Position numbers and translations under genes: made by a program. The notes beneath the pieces are model-generated. The model was not told the DNA's origin. It saw only the letters and a list, made by a program, of their open reading frames with translations, and did no database searches. Shown piece after piece: positions 62,561-64,000 of a stretch of DNA of 64,000 nt. The stretch spans positions 33,460,995 through 33,524,994 of the forward strand of contig OY365813.1 of the NCBI GenBank assembly GCA_959347315.1. The letters run 5' to 3'. The stretch's first letter is position 1. Every line of letters starts with the position of its first letter. Origin of the DNA: Bimastos eiseni (taxonomy: Eukaryota > Annelida > Clitellata > Crassiclitellata > Lumbricidae).

Positions 62561-63250
62561 AAATGGGATATGGGCGGAAGGCTGGAAGTGGGTGGAAGGA
62601 AAGGGAAGAAGGAAGGAAAGGTGCAAGGTAAAGATGGAAAGGAAAAGAAGGTTCTTCTGGAAATGATAATAGCGGCGCCCGATATTCAATTATTGTCGGT
62701 TACGTCAGAGCGCGCCAAAGCAAACAAATGGGGAAACGAGAAGAGAGAGGCAGCAGGAGAGATGAGGTGATTGATACGGGTACAGACTGGAAGGTAGACA
62801 AACAAACAAAAGAACATACAAGCATACACAAGAGAGATACAAAGACAGAGCCAGACAGACAGACAGAGTGAGAGAGAGAAAGAGACAGACAGACAGACAT
62901 ACAGAAAGACAGAGTGAGAGAGAGACAGACAGACAGACAAAGAGAAGAACAGAAGTACAGACCCCGCCTCTTCCTCCGTCCAATTCACTCTTTCTCCTTC
63001 TTAACCCAACCTAAGTTTACACACAGAGACGTGGCCCAGCGCTGTCCAACACAGCGCTTACTCTCAGCGCTCAGCCCATCAATTTCTTCGGTGATTGTCG
63101 ACTCTCTCCTCGTCACAGACGATGCGAAGCAGAACCTGAAGCGAACAGAAAAGGAAAAGGAGCGGAAACGAAAGCGTGATAAAAGTGGTACTTTACCAAA
63201 AACAGGTAGGACCGTATGCCAATTGGCCTACAGTGCGAGCACGTCCTAAA
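62561..63250. repeat. GGAAGG and GACAGACA microsatellites, unassigned tail
   Basis: AAGG/GGAA-rich sequence lies at 62575-62660 and CAGACAGACAGA/GAGAGA at 62850-62945. The frame 62914-63249 ends in a Lys/Arg-rich stretch but has no domain I recognise. Confidence 0.55.
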
Positions 63251-63950
63251 CTAGTATTCGTAATCATTTTCCTATTAGGCCTAACATCCGTAATAGTATT
63301 CTCAATAGTATTCGTTTTCGTAACGATTTCGTAATCGTATCAGCAATAACATTCTCAATAGTATTTGTAATCGTATTCAAAATAGTATTAGTATTTGTAA
63401 TCACATCCATATTGAGCTCAGTGTTTGTAATGATATTGGTAATTATAATCGTTTCCGCATTCGTAATCACATTAATATACTCATAATAGCAGGACTATAG
63501 GCCTACTCGTCCTCATATTCAAATAGGCTACTATCAGCATTCGCATTCCTATTCCAACAGCAGTTGTTATCATATTCGCAATGGTATTCGTAATTCGATA
63601 AATATTCGTATTTTATATTAATTTTCCTAACTCTATTTGCAATGGTATTCGTAAACGCATTAGATAAATATTCGTATTCCAATTAGTGTTCCTAATTCTA
63701 TTTGCAATGGCATTCGTAAACGCATTAGATAAATATTCGTATTCCAATTAGTTTTCCCAATTCTACTTGCAATGGTATTTGCAATGGTATTCGTAAACGC
63801 ATAAGATAAATATTCGTATTCCAATTAGTATTCGTAATTCTATTTGCAATGGTATTCCTGATCGTATTCGCAAACGTGATAATAATCGTAACGTTATTCG
63901 ATATTGTAATCGCAATGTGTTCGTAATCGTATATCGTATTATAAACTAAA
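63251..63950. repeat. 65-bp satellite-like tandem array with degenerate GTATTCGTAAT flank
   Basis: TTTGCAATGGTATTCGTAAA starts occur at 63636, 63701, 63766/63778 and 63843, with a diverged one near 63575. The period is 65 bp, with one 12-bp partial duplication. 63255-63480 is an older, shorter-period version (GTAATCGTATT, ATTCTCAATAGT). Confidence 0.88.
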
Positions 63951-64000
63951 TTTATAAGGCGCCACTAACATCTCATAGCGGGGCACCAGTAAAATGGCAA
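63951..64000 (-). repeat. Antisense LINE/SINE tail, cut by the window edge
   Basis: AAATTTATAAGGCGCCACTA is a diverged copy of the common antisense ATTTATATAGCGCC tail; only its start is in the window. Confidence 0.5.

Noticed and set aside
62914..63249. 111-codon frame with Lys/Arg-rich end
   Set aside because: Begins in a GACAGA repeat and shows no domain or splice support; could be a chance frame.

Overview
This window is nuclear genomic DNA from a metazoan, most likely a marine invertebrate bilaterian; the exact phylum cannot be fixed from sequence alone. Split genes with canonical GT/AG introns, the standard genetic code, animal protein families (Cys-loop receptor, inositol-trisphosphate 3-kinase, LYAR, TOPORS, glycogen-targeting PP1 subunit), CR1-like LINE remnants, tRNA-derived SINEs and very abundant microsatellites all point that way. 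There are no bacterial, phage or CRISPR features.

Layout. (1) 4.3-11.8 kb, + strand: six 3' exons of a nicotinic-acetylcholine-receptor-type Cys-loop channel subunit. All splice phases agree. The N-terminal exons lie upstream or were not found. (2) 12-30 kb: repeat-dominated DNA with two CR1-like LINE 3' ends, hAT-like elements, several SINE families, and one isolated candidate coding exon at 22.7 kb that may be a 5' exon of the next gene. (3) 30.8-38.4 kb, + strand: nine exons of an inositol-1,4,5-trisphosphate 3-kinase with an intact catalytic domain. (4) 43.6-48.3 kb, - strand: a complete seven-exon LYAR gene (367 aa). (5) 51.8-55.5 kb, + strand: a long TOPORS-like RING E3 ligase reading frame (1231 aa), divergent from LYAR, with an unusual C-terminal tandem protein repeat. 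(6) 59.4-60.3 kb, + strand: a single-exon PP1 regulatory subunit 3 (RVxF motif plus CBM21). (7) The flanks are microsatellites and minisatellites, ending in a 65-bp tandem repeat array.

The five genes do not form an operon or an evident pathway. Two concern second-messenger and metabolic signalling (ITPK, PPP1R3), one membrane excitability (the channel), and two nuclear processes (LYAR, TOPORS).

Much of the non-coding sequence can be sorted into dispersed families: a SINE family (A) whose 3' tail matches the CR1-like LINE 3' UTR; a tRNA-derived SINE (B) with A and B boxes; a second tRNA-like SINE (C); an approximately 120-bp family (D) that occurs singly and as tandem dimers or trimers; a LINE C-terminal/3' fragment family with an [14 protein letters not shown] tail; and DNA transposon remnants, including an 870-bp element with long inverted repeats that carries a nested hAT-type MITE. 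All functional statements rest on motif recognition by eye; no database search was run.
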